From JBBQTU01 sp038213005 (GTDB lineage Bacteria; Planctomycetota; Phycisphaerae; Tepidisphaerales; Tepidisphaeraceae), in the NCBI GenBank assembly GCA_038213005.1, contig JBBQTU010000021.1, positions 1 to 29,339 of the forward strand: 29,339 nucleotides of DNA, given 5' to 3'. The notes under the pieces were generated by a model that was not told where the DNA came from, made no database searches, and saw only the letters and a list, made by a program, of their open reading frames with translations. Made by a program: the position numbers and the translations under genes. Each line of letters starts with the position of its first letter. Positions within the stretch are counted from its first letter, which is position 1. Positions 8,948 through 17,900 of this stretch are shown here, piece by piece.

Positions 8948-11116
8948 ATGCTCAAAACAATGACACTCACTCGTGAAAATAGCGTTCTTCATGTTGACTG
9001 CGGCAATGGCTGCACCCTGACCATGGACTGCTCAGGCGGCATCGTTCATGGCATCCGGCATGTCGAGCTGGACGGCGCGCCGCTTCGCGCCACCGCCGAA
9101 TGCATCTTCCCCCAGATCGCAACTCCCGACGGCCTGGAAGTGGATCACTACCAGCTTCTGGACGCCCGGGTTGAGGGGGACGCGGTGATCATTGACACCT
9201 GCCCCTGGTGGCGAACCGGCCACCGCATGGAATGGCAGGAACACGGCGGCCACCAGCGCATCAGCACTACCTCCTGGTCAAGCGGATGCTGGGCTGGCAA
9301 AGACCACCACCTTACCTGGATCATCCGGCCTTCCACGGAAGTCCTGGGCACGCGCCGCTACCGCGGTTTCAGCTACGCCTTCACCTGGAACGCCCCGGGC
9401 GCAGCCATTTACCAACTGGAGGACAAGGCGACGTGGGAAATCGGCGGCCGGGCCACCGGCAACACTTGGATCATGCGCAGCGCCCACGCTTGCCCGGTCC
9501 AGACATTGGAACCGGGGGGCACCTACACCACCGGCTGGGTTATGCCCGGCATCACGAACCCCCATATTTTCCAGCATTTCCCGCTGTACACGAGCCTGAG
9601 CGGCTTCACGTTCCAGTACAACGACAGCCTGGCTTTGGTGACGACTCACCAGCGGCCATCGCATGTGCGTTCGCTGTTCCATCAGGATGGTCAGCGCGAT
9701 CTCCTGCTGCATTTTAACCAGTTCGTCTTTGATCTGACCGACCGTGTCGAACTGCCCGCCCGGCGCATCCTTGCGGCACCGGTCGATTCCGATGCTACGG
9801 ATCTGAAGAACCACTACCTGGCCGTCCGTGATCAACTGCAGACCGCCATCCGCGAGCACTACGGCGCCCGCCATCACCGGGCCAGGCCATCAGGCACCGT
9901 CGAGTGCTGGGATCCGGCAAAGCTGGATCGATTCCCTGCTGCACTGGAGTGGTTGCACGAGCAGGGATTGCGTCAGATTTTCGTGATGCCCCTGTGGCGA
10001 TCCAACGAGACCGACGTCAAGCCAGCCCTTTGTCCAACCCCCGCCGACGCGCAGCGATGGGGCGTGGTGGGAAACATGTGTTGTGTCCTGGAACCCGAGA
10101 TTTCCGACAGCTACGGTGGCTGGCCGGCGCTTCAGGCGGCGTTCGAGCCGGCACGGCGGCTGGGACTGGACTGCTATGCCTGGTACAGCAACTGCTTCAG
10201 CTCATTCAGCCCGCTGAGCAGACACATCCCCGACCTGTTTGCCCATGATCAGAGCGGCCAGCTCTCGCGCAATAATTACGGCCATGTGCTGTTCGCAGTG
10301 AATAACCGCAGTAGCGGGCACTTGGAGCTCTTCAAGACCGCCATGCGCAAGCTCCACCAGGCTGGCATCCGCGGCGTCATGCGCGACAGCCACTTCAATA
10401 TGGGCACCGATACCATCGACTATCGTGTTGGCGGCGACGCCGGCCACGGCAGCATCACCCCCGATCAGATCGACGCCCTCCACAGCCCCGACGGCCTGCT
10501 AAAGCCGGTGATCTACTCCATGCACGACGCCGAGACCCAGCAGATGCGTTTCTGCCAGCAGGAACTGGGCTGGCTCTACGTGGTCGAGTCGTCCGGCGTT
10601 CTGGGCTTGCCGCGTTGTGGCCTGAGCCTCGAAGTTGTCCACAACCATGAGTGGTTGTACGACGACATGTCGACGCAGCACCTGTCCCATGACGGCCTCC
10701 GCCGCGTTGGAACCGATGCGGTCGATGCCTACTTCCGCGGTATGGCCAATCGCCTCTTTTACACCGTCGCCGTAGACCCCAACACCTTTCCGGAGCCCAA
10801 GGCCCTGGGCGCAAGCGCCTGGTATGACCCCGCCACCATCAAACCGCTCAATGATGCCTTCCTTGCCGTCGAGCCCGACCTGGATCATCGACGTGTCCTG
10901 CCCGACAACCAGGGCGTTGCCTGGACAGCCCAGGACGGCACAGAGGTGATCTTCGCCTACACCGACTTCCGCCATCCGGTCGCGGGCGACGTTGTGGTCG
11001 AGGATGTCATTGCACAGTCGCCCGTGACGACCGATGGGGCCGTGAACTGTCGTCGCCACCGCGTCTATCGCGTCCGGCCGGCGGCCAGTGCCCGCACGAC
11101 TTCCGACCGACGCTAG
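8948..11116 (+). CDS. Putative (beta/alpha)8 glycoside-hydrolase-like protein, family unassigned
   Basis: The protein has 722 residues from the ATG at 8948. An upstream in-frame ATG at 8900 is possible and neither has a strong ribosome site. There is no signal peptide, so it should be cytoplasmic. Residues of about 1-300 look like an aromatic-rich beta-sandwich: CPWWRTGHRMEWQEHGGH and YRGFSYAFTWNAPGAAIYQL. About 315-640 look like a TIM barrel of glycosidase type: VECWDPAKLDRFPAALEWL, GLRQIFVMPLWRSN, LGLDCYAWYSN and GIRGVMRDSHFNMG. Asp480 in RDSHFN sits at the end of a predicted strand, where clan GH-D-type enzymes place an active-site acid. A small beta domain ends the protein. It precedes the GH42 gene by 99 bases and probably cleaves side chains or oligosaccharides from the same polymer. 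I cannot assign a CAZy family, so the substrate is unknown. Confidence 0.75.
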   Translation: MLKTMTLTRENSVLHVDCGNGCTLTMDCSGGIVHGIRHVELDGAPLRATAECIFPQIATPDGLEVDHYQLLDARVEGDAVIIDTCPWWRTGHRMEWQEHGGHQRISTTSWSSGCWAGKDHHLTWIIRPSTEVLGTRRYRGFSYAFTWNAPGAAIYQLEDKATWEIGGRATGNTWIMRSAHACPVQTLEPGGTYTTGWVMPGITNPHIFQHFPLYTSLSGFTFQYNDSLALVTTHQRPSHVRSLFHQDGQRDLLLHFNQFVFDLTDRVELPARRILAAPVDSDATDLKNHYLAVRDQLQTAIREHYGARHHRARPSGTVECWDPAKLDRFPAALEWLHEQGLRQIFVMPLWRSNETDVKPALCPTPADAQRWGVVGNMCCVLEPEISDSYGGWPALQAAFEPARRLGLDCYAWYSNCFSSFSPLSRHIPDLFAHDQSGQLSRNNYGHVLFAVNNRSSGHLELFKTAMRKLHQAGIRGVMRDSHFNMGTDTIDYRVGGDAGHGSITPDQIDALHSPDGLLKPVIYSMHDAETQQMRFCQQELGWLYVVESSGVLGLPRCGLSLEVVHNHEWLYDDMSTQHLSHDGLRRVGTDAVDAYFRGMANRLFYTVAVDPNTFPEPKALGASAWYDPATIKPLNDAFLAVEPDLDHRRVLPDNQGVAWTAQDGTEVIFAYTDFRHPVAGDVVVEDVIAQSPVTTDGAVNCRRHRVYRVRPAASARTTSDRR

Positions 11117-11215
11117 GTCGCCTGCGAGGTATCCACTGCAGTTGCCTCGTCAAGGTAAACCGCTTAAAGCGCTCGCCTCGGTATCAGTTGCCGGGCGAGA
11201 CTGGAGTTGCCGCTT

Positions 11216-13282
11216 GTGATTGACGGAAAATACCTCCTCGGATCCAGCTACTATCCTGAGCAATGGCCGCGCGAACAGTGGCTGAGCGACTTTCAGAAGA
11301 TGAATCAGCTCGGCTTCAATGTGGTGCGCATGGGCGAGTTCGCCTGGACTGCCTTGGAGCCGCAACAGGGCCGGTTCGAGCTGGATTGGCTGGAAGAGGC
11401 GATTGACCTTGCGGCGGCACAAGGCCTCAAGACGATTCTCGGCACACCCACGGCCTCAATTCCGCCGTGGCTGCGCAAGGCCCATCCGGACGTTCTCTCC
11501 GGAAACGACAAGGGACTTTTTGACTACGGTGCCCGCAAAGGCCACTGCCTGCATAGCCCGGCCCTGCTCGCGGCCACTGACCGCATCGTCGACTCCCTCG
11601 CCCGGAGGTTTGGCGGCCATCCCCAGATCATGGCCTGGCAGGTGGACAACGAACCGGGGTATCCGTTCGCCATGTACGACCCCCTCACACTGGTGGCGTT
11701 TCGGCAATGGCTGCAGCAGCGGTATGGCAGCATTGATCAGCTCAATGAAGTCTGGGGGACCACCTTCTGGAGCCACCGTTACTGCGACTTCGACGAGATC
11801 GAATTCGCGATCAATCGCCCCGATGGCGCGAACAACCCCGGCCAACGGCTGGACTATCGCCGGTTCTTCTCCGAAAGTTTCCTCAGCTACCTTCACCGCC
11901 AGGTACGGATACTGCGTCAGCATGTCGGGACGCGACTGATTTTCACGAACTGGCCCAACGTGACTTGGTCCGTTGACACCTACAAGGCGGCGGGGTTCCT
12001 CGACCTGTCCGCATGGGACAACTACACCCGAATGCCCGGCACGCACGATCACCGCGAACAGTACACCGCCGGACTGAACCATGATATGTGCCGTTGCGCG
12101 CGCCCGGACGGGCGATTCATCCTGGCCGAGAAGGCCGCGCAGCCGCCGGCACATGCCCCCATGGAAGGCGTACGCCTGCAGTTGTTCCATGAGTTGGCGC
12201 ACGGGGCTTCCGGAACCCTCTACTTCGAGTGGCGACCCCCGCTTCGCGGTGCTGAACAGGGCTTCAAGTCAGTCCTCCAGGTGGATGGATCATTCAGTCC
12301 GGCCGCCGACCAACTCCGGCGGGTCTCCGCCGACCTTCGCCGACTGTCGCCCATGCTGGCTGGCGCGCGCACGGACTCCGACGTCGCGTTGATCTACTGC
12401 TATGAAAATTCCTGGGAACAGGGCTTCTGGTGCGGAAGCGACGGGTATGACGCAGAACTCGCCCGCGTCTATGCTGGGCTTCGTACGCTGGGGCGTAATG
12501 TTGACGTCGTCCCGCCGACGGCCAACCTGGCAAAGTATCGGCTGATCGCAGCGCCGGGCCTGCAGATCATCAGCGATGATCTGGCAGCGAACTTGGCGCG
12601 CTTCGTCCACGACGGCGGCACCTTGGTACTCGGTCCCGAAACCGGCACACGCTGCACCGACAATTCCTTGCGTCCGACTCTTTCGCCGGGCCCCCTGGCG
12701 GACCTGGCTGGCCTGGTGGTTGTCAACAATGCGAGCAAAGCCGCGATGGCCGGCAACCTCCTGGGAGGGAGGCTCGATCAGGGCCTGCGCGGCGGCTATG
12801 GAGTTCGTTTCACCGACGATGGTGAGGTCTTTGAGCCGGCAACCATCATGGAAGCCGTCGAATTGCGCACGGCAACATCCCTCGCGTCGTTCACTGGTGG
12901 GGCGATGGAAGGTCGCCCTGCTGTATGTGTCAATCAGTCTGGCTCAGGTCGCGTCGTCCATGTGGCGTTCACCTGCCACGATCCACTGTTCCACGAGCGG
13001 CTCTTCACCGCCGTGGGCCGACTGGCCGAGATCGTTCCGCTGCTGGTCGTTCCGCATGGGGTCGAGGTCGCCACGCGGACCGTCGGCGACAAGATCGTGT
13101 ATTTCCTCCTGAATCTGACCGTCGACGCAAAGGAGGTGTGCCTCCCCTCGACAATGAGGAATCTCGTGGATGAGACCCTCGTCGATCAGACGCTCACTCT
13201 CCCACCGCTGGGAGTTTGTGTATTGCAGTCACCGACCGATCGGTCGGCGACCGAATCAAACGGTCATTCAGATCGTCCGTGA
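11216..13282 (+). CDS. Beta-galactosidase-type glycosidase, family GH42
   Basis: The protein has 688 residues. The GTG at 11216 is preferred because GGAG lies nine bases upstream; a TTG at 11207 would leave no spacing. The GH42 layout is complete. The N-terminal barrel has LLGSSYYPEQWP and GFNVVRMGEFAWTALEP. Asn145-Glu146 in AWQVDNEPG is the acid/base pair. Glu305 in FILAEKAAQ sits where the nucleophile is expected, followed by ELAHGASGTLYFEWRPP. The trimerisation domain begins at DVALIYCYENSWEQG, and a C-terminal beta domain follows. There is no signal peptide, so it should act in the cytoplasm on imported beta-galactosides, or on related sugars such as alpha-L-arabinopyranosides. Its TGA overlaps the GTG of the next small gene (GTGA), a sign of translational coupling. 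Confidence 0.92.
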   Translation: MIDGKYLLGSSYYPEQWPREQWLSDFQKMNQLGFNVVRMGEFAWTALEPQQGRFELDWLEEAIDLAAAQGLKTILGTPTASIPPWLRKAHPDVLSGNDKGLFDYGARKGHCLHSPALLAATDRIVDSLARRFGGHPQIMAWQVDNEPGYPFAMYDPLTLVAFRQWLQQRYGSIDQLNEVWGTTFWSHRYCDFDEIEFAINRPDGANNPGQRLDYRRFFSESFLSYLHRQVRILRQHVGTRLIFTNWPNVTWSVDTYKAAGFLDLSAWDNYTRMPGTHDHREQYTAGLNHDMCRCARPDGRFILAEKAAQPPAHAPMEGVRLQLFHELAHGASGTLYFEWRPPLRGAEQGFKSVLQVDGSFSPAADQLRRVSADLRRLSPMLAGARTDSDVALIYCYENSWEQGFWCGSDGYDAELARVYAGLRTLGRNVDVVPPTANLAKYRLIAAPGLQIISDDLAANLARFVHDGGTLVLGPETGTRCTDNSLRPTLSPGPLADLAGLVVVNNASKAAMAGNLLGGRLDQGLRGGYGVRFTDDGEVFEPATIMEAVELRTATSLASFTGGAMEGRPAVCVNQSGSGRVVHVAFTCHDPLFHERLFTAVGRLAEIVPLLVVPHGVEVATRTVGDKIVYFLLNLTVDAKEVCLPSTMRNLVDETLVDQTLTLPPLGVCVLQSPTDRSATESNGHSDRP

Positions 13283-13557
13283 CGTTCTGGCTCAGGCGCA
13301 CCATCCTGAACCGGTGCGGCGGTCGGCGTTTGCTCGTCACCCCTGCCGATGGCAAGACCATCGCCGCGTTCTGCCGTCCCACCGTACCAGGTACACCGGC
13401 GGATCGGCGTGTGGCCTTCAGTTCGCCGTGGCGCACCATCTACTTCGACAGCGTCGAGGACGTCAGCCAGCAGATCCAGTTCGCGGCCGCGAAGTTCTCC
13501 GAGGATGTGACCATCAGACAGGAGGACCAAGCGTGTGTAAGCCGGGTGCCGGCCTAA
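13279..13557 (+). CDS. Small hypothetical protein overlapping the GH42 stop codon
   Basis: The frame encodes 92 residues from a GTG that overlaps the GH42 TGA in the sequence GTGA. Third codon positions are overwhelmingly G or C across the whole frame, as in neighbouring real genes, so it is probably coding or a recent remnant of coding sequence. The sequence (RRLLVTPADGKTIAAFC ... WRTIYFDSVEDVSQQIQF) has no signal peptide or membrane segment and I do not recognise it. Its TAA overlaps by two bases the stop of the convergent regulator gene (13554-13556). It could be a short accessory protein of the glycosidase operon or the surviving end of a longer gene lost by deletion. Confidence 0.5.
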   Translation: MTFWLRRTILNRCGGRRLLVTPADGKTIAAFCRPTVPGTPADRRVAFSSPWRTIYFDSVEDVSQQIQFAAAKFSEDVTIRQEDQACVSRVPA

Positions 13558-14702
13558 TCGGACGATGCGATGCCAGCCTCTCGCTGCTGTACTCCCGTTC
13601 TGGACTGAGGCCGCGAAGTCTTCACCTCGTCTTCAAACAAAGCTGGGATACGAACCGCCGGCGGTGTTTCGCCTCTCCGCTGGGCGTCGATGCTTTCGAT
13701 GCAGGCGCCAAGGGTCTGCATCGAGTCGTAGCCAAGCCGTCGCACCGGCACCACGCTTGGGGTTGGCCAGGGGAAGTTGCAGTGCCCGACGATCTCCATG
13801 TCGTCCGGGACTCGGATCCCTACCCGCATCAGGCCGCTTGTCACGGACTCCACGAGGTTGTCGTCAGCGATGACAACACCGTCGGGACGTTCGGACTGCC
13901 CCGGATGCGCCAGCAGCATTGCCATCTGCGAGGCGCATTCCGGCGGTGCAATGGGCACGAACTGCGTCCACCACGGTTGTCCGGACAGTCCGCGGGCCGC
14001 CATCTCGGGGCCGAACTGCGCCCTGCGGGTCTGATCCCCGGCCGTTGCGATGAGCGCAATCCGTTTTCGACCGCGGGACGCCAGGTAATCCAGCGCCTTG
14101 GCCACAAACGAGCTATCGTCGAGGTTAACGGCGGCGACCCCAAGCGATTCCCACCCGGGTCGCATGATGGCGACTCGTGGCACCCCATTGGTCTCCAGCA
14201 GAGGGCTGCCCGCAAACGCGCTGGGCTGCGTGGCGAAGATCAATCCTCCCAGCGTATGGCTCCGGACCTCACGCATAAGGCTGTGATATTCTTCAGTATT
14301 TGTGCGTCCGTCCAAGCCGTAGAAGACCGGAACCTTCCGGGGGCTGGATCGCTCAACCACCATGGCCTCATTGACCAGCGCAGCCCAGAAGCGAGGCCAA
14401 GGTTCCACCCGGTCGCTCGGATATCTCGGGAACACCAGGGCATAGCGGAACAGGTGGGGGGGGGAGTCCACAACGAATGTTCCCAAGGTGCCTTTTGCCA
14501 GCACGAAGCCGTCATTGGCCAAGACATCAAGCGCCTGCTGCACCGTGGGCAGACTGGCACCATACTGCGAGCCCAGTTCGCGCCGCGTCGGCAGTCGGCC
14601 GGCAGGCGGGACCTCGCCGCGCACAATACGCGCCCGGATGTCTGCAATGATCTCGTCTTGTTTGGCGGGAGGCCGGCCCAACTTACCGCGTAGCTTAATC
14701 AT
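13554..14702 (-). CDS. Transcriptional regulator: GntR-type winged helix fused to LacI-like sensor domain
   Basis: The protein has 382 residues from the ATG at 14702, with AAGAGAA just upstream; the frame continues further upstream without a ribosome site. The extreme N-terminus has an AT-hook-like KLGRPPAK. Residues of about 12-75 are the GntR winged helix: DEIIADIRARIVRGEVPPAG, RLPTRRELGSQYGASLPTVQ, QALDVLANDGFVLAKGTLGT. The rest is LacI/periplasmic-binding-protein-like: YALVFPRYPSD, LGGLIFATQPSAF, VAAVNLDDSSFVAKALDYL, RGRKRIALIATAG, PDGVVIADDNLVES and PDDMEIVGHCNFPWP. It is divergent from the 1390-residue gene and probably controls it through the palindrome at 14844. A run of nine C (coding strand) at 14456-14464 lies near codons 79-82, between the DNA-binding and sensor domains. 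Confidence 0.88.
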   Translation of the reverse strand: MIKLRGKLGRPPAKQDEIIADIRARIVRGEVPPAGRLPTRRELGSQYGASLPTVQQALDVLANDGFVLAKGTLGTFVVDSPPHLFRYALVFPRYPSDRVEPWPRFWAALVNEAMVVERSSPRKVPVFYGLDGRTNTEEYHSLMREVRSHTLGGLIFATQPSAFAGSPLLETNGVPRVAIMRPGWESLGVAAVNLDDSSFVAKALDYLASRGRKRIALIATAGDQTRRAQFGPEMAARGLSGQPWWTQFVPIAPPECASQMAMLLAHPGQSERPDGVVIADDNLVESVTSGLMRVGIRVPDDMEIVGHCNFPWPTPSVVPVRRLGYDSMQTLGACIESIDAQRRGETPPAVRIPALFEDEVKTSRPQSRTGVQQREAGIASSD

Positions 14703-14810
14703 GGTTCTCTTTTTAATGTATGCGTATTTCAACAACAAGCTACTCCATCCTGCCGACAGGTCAAACATTTTCGACTGAAAAAGCCAGATGCCATTCAATT
14801 GGAAAAAGGC

Positions 14811-14839
14811 TTGATGTTGTTACTTGAAATCACTATTTT
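14811..14839 (+). promoter_or_regulatory. Predicted sigma-70-type promoter for the TPR/heparinase-like gene
   Basis: TTGATG (14811-14816) and TATTTT (14834-14839) are separated by exactly 17 bases in an AT-rich stretch between divergent genes. Transcription would start near 14846 and leave a leader of about 150 bases. The prediction rests on matches to the general bacterial consensus. Confidence 0.45.
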
Positions 14840-14843
14840 ATAG

Positions 14844-14872
14844 TTGTACAAGAGGTCATTGTATCGATCAAT
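14844..14872. promoter_or_regulatory. Candidate operator TTGTACAA at the predicted transcription start
   Basis: TTGTACAA (14844-14851) is a perfect 8-bp palindrome placed where transcription would begin. A second, slightly asymmetric element (ATTG-T-ATCGAT-CAAT, 14858-14872) follows. From memory, operators of the AraR type of GntR/LacI hybrid contain TTGTAC/GTACAA half-sites, which makes this a natural target for the divergently encoded regulator. A repressor bound here would block initiation. Confidence 0.4.
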
Positions 14873-14890
14873 GGTGGTTGCTGTTAGCAG

Positions 14891-14930
14891 CGGCCGGGCG
14901 ATGCCTGCTATTCCCTTGGCTACCCGGCCG
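14891..14930 (+). promoter_or_regulatory. Leader hairpin before the TPR/heparinase-like gene
   Basis: A perfect 8-bp inverted repeat (CGGCCGGG / CCCGGCCG) with a 24-base loop lies in the predicted untranslated leader, about 70 bases before the start codon. No T-run follows. It may stabilise the mRNA or influence translation. Confidence 0.3.
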
Positions 14931-14998
14931 TGACAAGGAGCGTGCAGCAGACACGCGGAACGATCTGCAATGACCTCATCCAGACAACAGGAGTGACC

Positions 14999-17900
14999 GT
15001 GACGGAAGCGAGCTTGCCAGAAGCGAAGCAGGCCTTGGAACACAAGCGTTACGAGACGGCTCGTCGACTTGCCCTGTCTCTGCTGCAAACGAACCCGGGA
15101 GATCGGTATGCCTCGCTCCACCTTCTGCACGAAGCCTTCCGGAGACTGGGCGATCCGGCCGCGGCCCGTGGGGCGATCGAGCAGATCCAGCCGGCCGACG
15201 ATCTTCGACGTCTGGAGGTATTGCTGCTGCTGGTCGAGGACTACTACCTTCTGGCGGTCGATTCCCAATACCGCCTCTCGGAAGAGGCCAAAGCCGGGCT
15301 CACGCTGGATGAGTACCAGCAGAAGATGGCCTCCCTGATGTCCGGCTTGGTAGAGCGTTGCCTGCCGCTGGCGCGGACTGCTCAGCAGCGGCGCGAGGTA
15401 GCGGCGGTTTTGCGACGCTGCGGTCGGCAGGAACAAGCGGCCGGGCTGCTCGCCACGGAGGCAGAGGCGACATCCTCCACCCAGCCGGTGCCGACTGCCC
15501 CGGCCGCCGGGTCGGTGGCCGGCTCGCTCCGCTGGCCGGATGGTCGTCCGGCAGCGGGGATCACGCTGGTGCTGGGACTGGCGCTGAAGACTGACGAGCC
15601 TGATCCTGCTGTCTACCTGGATTCTGCGCTGGGCTACAACCCCCGCATCGGCGCGATGGAGAGCCTTACCGCGATCACCGATGGACAGGGCCGCTTCCGC
15701 TTCGCATCCGTTCCCGCCGGCACACACGAGTTCCTGGCCGCCCGGCTCGACGGAGAGCAGCATGACATCGCCACACGCTTCCTGGTGCAGTCTCTTCTCG
15801 TAAACGAGGGGAAGACGACCGAGTTGGATCTTGCGGTGACGTCGTGGACGAGCGCCCCGCGCCGCGAGGTCAGTGATCCTGCGCCGCATCAGGTGACGCG
15901 CGGGGGCGCCACCTACCGGCTCGTCCACCAGCAGGCGATGGCAAATCCCTTTCATTTCGATTTTCCACGACAACTCATTCACATGGCGTTGCCCCCGGAT
16001 GTTCCGGGCGACCCGCGGCGATTGCTGCTCTTGTCATCGGCTGCGCCGCAGACGCCGCTGCCCTTTCAGGTGTCGCGAGGCGAACTGGTTTTCTTCGCTG
16101 ACCTTCCGCAACTGAGCGATCGCACGTTGATGCTCTATGCGACCGATGACGCGGCGGCGACTGTGGCAGCGCCGCTGCTGCCGATCCGTCCCGTCGTCGC
16201 GGCCGACGGAAAATCGGCCGTGATTGAGACGGGACGGGCTTCTTTCCGCATCCCGTGGGGTGAAGACGGTGGTGACCTGCCGCCGCTGATGGCGGTGAAG
16301 GGCGAAGACGGCCGATGGCGAGGCCAGGGGAGGCTGCAGCTTCCGGCGGGCGTCACCGTCAAGCGACGGCGCACCGAACTCGTCGAGGCCGGACCGCTAT
16401 CGCTGAGCGTGCGGATCGCCTACGCGTTATCCAATGGCACCGAGTACGTCATTGCCTTCACGGCTCACCGCGACGAGCCGTACTTGCTGGCGCGCGAGAC
16501 GTCGGTGGAGGTCGAAGGCGCCGCTTTCGAGTTCTCGCTCAAGGAGTTCTCCGGCGGCCGCGGTTTCCTGCACTGGACTCCAGAGCATGGCAACATGCAC
16601 TGGACGAGCCTGACGGCCGAGCATCGCGAACTGGCGCGCCTGCAAGAATCAGTCGCATGGTGGATCCCGCCGCAGGGCTTCGGGTATGCCGTGACGGCCG
16701 ACGGGCTTGAGGAAAAAGACTATGTCGGCGTCTTCACGCTGCGGCGCGGGGAGTGGATCGACCGCAAGTTTGAAGCCCTGGCACAAGGACCGGGGGATGA
16801 GAACCGCGAGTTGGACTGGCCCTTCCCCGAGATGGTCGGCTCTACCATCTCGATGATCACCGCTCACACGAGCGCCAGCGGCGATGTCTTCTTTCGCTTC
16901 GGCATGTTCGACGGCGAGCGCCAGTGGGGCATTCTTGTATCCACGCTCGACCGCAATGACGGTGCGTTCAAGGAGATCTCGGCCGTCCAGCACAAGAATT
17001 CCTCGCCTCGGCTTGAGGACTTCAAGGACTGGCGACTGGATGAGCAGGACCACGCGCCGCGGCCGTCGGTCGTGGCAAGGCGGCAAGACCTGCGGAACTT
17101 GAGGAAGAAGAAGGATTCGCCCATCTTCGCCCCTTACTGGCGGCAGATCGCCACGGGCGAGGCGCGGGGGGCGGCCAGCGGTGTGGCATTCGCCGTTGAA
17201 GGTGATCCCCTGATCGCCTGGCGCAAAAAGCGGGAACTGCTGCTGGCGGCGAGAATCTACTCAAAGATGACACTGCTCGGGCGGGATTTCGCCGACATCT
17301 ACAGCCCGGTGGGAGGGCGCATCCTCACACAATGGGTCGAAGAGTATGACCTGATCGCCGCCAGCGGCGTCTTTACGCCCGACGAGGAACGCCTGCTCCG
17401 GCAGTTCTTCATGCTCATGGGCCACATGTACATGGAATGCGACTTCATGAACTGGCGTTACAACTCCCGTAACGCCAATTTCGAGGCCGATCGCACCGAC
17501 ATCGTTGGCGCCATCGGCCTGGCGTTTCATGGGAACCCCGACGCGGCCATATTCCTGAAGCATGTCTCGGAACTGATGCGACGATCACTGGAGGTGTACT
17601 GCACACCGGGCAGCGGGAAGTGGTACGAAAATCCGGCCTGCTACTACCTGCACGCCAGCAAGTGCCGCATGAACCTCGCCTTCCACCTGAGTCGACACGG
17701 CATTTCCGACCCCACAGCGATTCGTCGTCTGAAGGACTTCCTCCGGTGGGGCGTGTTTGTGCTCACGCCGGCCTGCCCCGCCTCGTATGACACCATGCGC
17801 GACGGGTGTGACGATGCCGCGTATCGCGCGACGGAGAAAGTGCGGCGAGTGGCTCCGGTGGGTGACCACGCGCACCTGGGCCCGTGGGTGCCGGAACACT

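Noticed and set aside
13170..14693. Plus-strand frame of 507 codons across the second regulator
   Set aside because: The opposite strand encodes a clear GntR/LacI-type protein; this frame has no recognisable domain and overlaps the GH42 end out of frame.
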